DNA from: Schlegelella aquatica
Lineage (GTDB): Bacteria; Pseudomonadota; Gammaproteobacteria; Burkholderiales; Burkholderiaceae_C
DNA length: 64,000 nt
Assembly (NCBI RefSeq): GCF_026013905.1
Contig: NZ_CP110257.1
Location: 558,001-622,000 of the forward strand
Direction of reading: 5' to 3'
The notes beneath the pieces are model-generated. The model made no database searches and had not been told where the DNA came from. It saw only the letters and a program-made list of their open reading frames with translations. Position 1 is the first letter of the stretch, and every line of letters begins with the position of its first letter. Shown in pieces: positions 62,180-64,000 of the stretch. A program made the position numbers and the translations under genes.

Positions 62180-64000
62180 TCAGACGGGGGTCGATTCGCG
62201 CGCTGCAGCCGGCACGCCGGCGCCGTCGATCGGCAGCTTGAAGTCCGCAAGGTCCAGGCGCGTTTCGACCAGCACCAGCGGCCCGTTGTCGATCTGCACC
62301 GCGGGCTTGCGTTCTCGGGGCACGCGCGCCGGGGCCGGCTGACGGGCGATCGCCTCCTGGGCCGCGCGTACCTTGTCGGCGTCGGAGTTGACCCATTCCA
62401 GGCCGGCTGCCTGTGCCAGGGCTCGCAGTTCGTCCAAGGGCAGCACGTAAGACTCGGCGGCCGTCACGGCGGGGCCCGCCTCGACCTGGGCCGGCGCGGG
62501 GGCCGCTGAGACAGGCTCGGCCAGGGGCTCGGGGGCCGCGCCGGTCGCAGCCTCGGTGGCAACTCCGGTGGGCTCGACGGCCGCTGCCAGCGCCGGGGCC
62601 GCGGCGGCGGTTTCGGCGGCCGCGGGCGCGCCCGCGGCCGCCTGCTCTTCAGCCGCAGCCTCCGGGGTTGCCGCGGCTTCGCCTTCCCGGCGCTCGCGGC
62701 GGAAACGGTCGCGCGAACGGCGCCGGCGGCCTTCGCCTTCGCCGGGCTCGCGCGGCACGTCGTCGGCCGGCGTTTCGGCGGCGGCCGCTGCGGCGGCCTC
62801 GGGCTCCACCTCACTGACGGCCGGGCTCACGGCTTCGGCTTCCAGCGGGCTCAGCTCCTCGCCGGTATCGGCCAGCGCGCCCTCGGCGCCCGCAGCGCGC
62901 TCGCCGCGGCGGCCGCGGCCCCCGCGGCGGCGACGGCGTCCGCCCCCTTCGCGGGGCCCCGCGCCTTCACCGCCGGCTTCGGCGCCGGCAGGCTGCGGAA
63001 CGGTGTCGGCGAACTCCTGTGCCGGCTTAGCGGCCTGCGCGGGCGGCGGCATGACGGCCGCGGGCGCCTCCTGCTCGACACGCTCGGGACGCGGACCCCG
63101 GCGCTCGCGCTCGGGACGTTGGCGGCCTTCCTGAGCGCTCGGCTCGGCGCGAGGCTCGCGCTCCCGGCGCGCCTCCGCGGCCTCGGCTTCGGCGCGCTCG
63201 GGTTTGGGCCGGCGGTCCTGGCGCTCGGCGCGCTCGCCGCGCTCCTGGCCGGTCCGACCTTCGGCGCGCGTGCCTTCGCGGCGACCCTCCCGGCCTTCCT
63301 TGGTGCCCTCGCGGCCTTCGGGCCGGCCTCCTTCACCCCGGCCTTCGCGGCCGCCGCGGCGTTCGCGCTCGCCACGACGGCGGGACTCTCCCGGCTCCTT
63401 CGCTGCGGGCGCGGGAGCTGGTGCGGAGGGGGGCTCGGTCACCGGGGCGGGCGCAGGGGCCCCGCCGAAGAGCTTCTTGAGCCACCCGAGGAAGCCGCCG
63501 GCGGCCGGCGCGGCCACCGGGGCGGGGGCGGGCACCGGCGCAGGCGTGGGCGCCGCCGCAGCCTCTTCCTTCGGTTGCGGCACCGGCGCGGGCTGTTCGG
63601 GCAGCAGGCCCTTGATCACGGGCTCCTGCTTGGACTTGGCCTTCTCGCGCCGCGTGATGCCGACCTCGTCCTCCGGCTCGTCGATCATCGTGTAGCTGGC
63701 CTGCAGGTTCTCCAGCCGCGGGTCGTCGTGGCGCAGGCGCTCGAGCTTGTAGTTGGGCGTCTCCAGGTGCTTGTTGGGCACCAGCAGCACGGTCACGCGC
63801 TGCTTGAGCTCGATCTTGGTGATCTCGGTGCGCTTTTCGTTGAGGAGGAACGAGGTGACCTCGACCGGCACCTGCACATGCACGGCGGCGGTGTTCTCCT
63901 TCATGGCCTCCTCCTGCACCATGCGCAGGATTTGCAGCGCGGAGGACTCGGTGTCGCGGATGTGGCCGGTGCCGTTGCAGCGCGGGCAGGTGATGTGGCT
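62180..64000 (-). CDS. rne: Ribonuclease E (C-terminal part, 5' end outside window)
   Basis: The visible 606 codons are the end of RNase E. At the window edge the zinc-link CPRCNGTGHIRDTES is followed by the end of the catalytic domain (KENTAAVHVQVPVEVTSFLL, KQRVTVLLVPNKHLETPNY). The rest is the non-catalytic tail: a membrane-anchor-like GGFLGWLKKLFGG segment, long Arg/Glu/Gly and Pro/Ala low-complexity stretches and a conserved C-terminal end (SYVLPLDELRALAQAAGLEW and NGPLVLVETR). In E. coli such a tail binds degradosome partners; partner sites here cannot be named. The start is upstream of the window on the minus strand. Confidence 0.94.
   Translation of the reverse strand, partial: SHITCPRCNGTGHIRDTESSALQILRMVQEEAMKENTAAVHVQVPVEVTSFLLNEKRTEITKIELKQRVTVLLVPNKHLETPNYKLERLRHDDPRLENLQASYTMIDEPEDEVGITRREKAKSKQEPVIKGLLPEQPAPVPQPKEEAAAAPTPAPVPAPAPVAAPAAGGFLGWLKKLFGGAPAPAPVTEPPSAPAPAPAAKEPGESRRRGERERRGGREGRGEGGRPEGREGTKEGREGRREGTRAEGRTGQERGERAERQDRRPKPERAEAEAAEARREREPRAEPSAQEGRQRPERERRGPRPERVEQEAPAAVMPPPAQAAKPAQEFADTVPQPAGAEAGGEGAGPREGGGRRRRRGGRGRRGERAAGAEGALADTGEELSPLEAEAVSPAVSEVEPEAAAAAAAETPADDVPREPGEGEGRRRRSRDRFRRERREGEAAATPEAAAEEQAAAGAPAAAETAAAAPALAAAVEPTGVATEAATGAAPEPLAEPVSAAPAPAQVEAGPAVTAAESYVLPLDELRALAQAAGLEWVNSDADKVRAAQEAIARQPAPARVPRERKPAVQIDNGPLVLVETRLDLADFKLPIDGAGVPAAARESTPV

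Overview
The window is a GC-rich chromosomal segment from a betaproteobacterium of the order Burkholderiales. The evidence is the gene order yceF / yceD-rpmF-plsX-fabHDG-acpP-fabF followed by rpoE-rseA-rseB-mucD-lepA-lepB-(DUF4845)-rnc-era-recO-pdxJ-acpS-nagZ, together with a ResB/CcsB cytochrome c maturation system, MsrPQ, a DUF4148 protein and an imuA-imuB-dnaE2 cassette. A Rubrivivax/Leptothrix/Caldimonas-type lineage is my guess; no 16S or other decisive marker is present. I saw no tRNA, rRNA, insertion sequence, prophage or CRISPR array. Essentially all of the window is conserved vertical chromosome, not an accessory island.

Layout. Positions 1-8.7 kb form a fatty-acid beta-oxidation cluster: a TetR regulator behind a 12-bp inverted-repeat operator, an acyl-CoA dehydrogenase, a small secreted DUF2147 protein, a FadN-type 3-hydroxyacyl-CoA dehydrogenase/enoyl-CoA hydratase, a thiolase, an alpha/beta hydrolase and a second crotonase. 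From 8.8 to 13.9 kb lie single genes: a GT4 glycosyltransferase, an acyl-CoA thioesterase, an Atm1-type ABC exporter, a small charged protein, YaeQ and YitT. From 14 to 20 kb is an extracytoplasmic redox block on the minus strand (MsrQ, MsrP, CcsB, ResB, cytochrome c4), then EngB, an epoxide-hydrolase-like protein and DUF1631.

From 24 to 26.2 kb is groES-groEL with a CIRCE operator, a consensus-like sigma70 promoter and an intrinsic terminator. From 26.2 to 33.4 kb are YchF, a MOSC protein, an AsmA-family protein, a UbiH-type hydroxylase, DsbC and a DUF4148 protein. From 33.8 to 39.6 kb is the SOS mutasome (imuA, imuB, dnaE2) behind a consensus-matching LexA box, followed by a Sfp-type phosphopantetheinyl transferase and an RsmI-like methyltransferase.

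From 41.4 to 62 kb the genes are core: lipid synthesis initiation and elongation, then sigma-E envelope stress control, then translation, secretion and RNA-processing genes, many coupled by 4-nt ATGA overlaps. The window ends inside a minus-strand RNase E gene whose long low-complexity tail is included.

The functional theme is acyl-chain metabolism (degradation at the left, synthesis at the right, with acyl carrier protein and two carrier-protein activating enzymes), surrounded by envelope and protein quality control (GroESL, DsbC, MsrPQ, RseAB-MucD) and DNA-damage tolerance. The least explained pieces are a possible two-hairpin small RNA or attenuator before lepA, a DnaA-box-like cluster just upstream of it, and a YgfX-like membrane protein translationally coupled to rpoE. 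I did not find a convincing wholly new multi-gene system.
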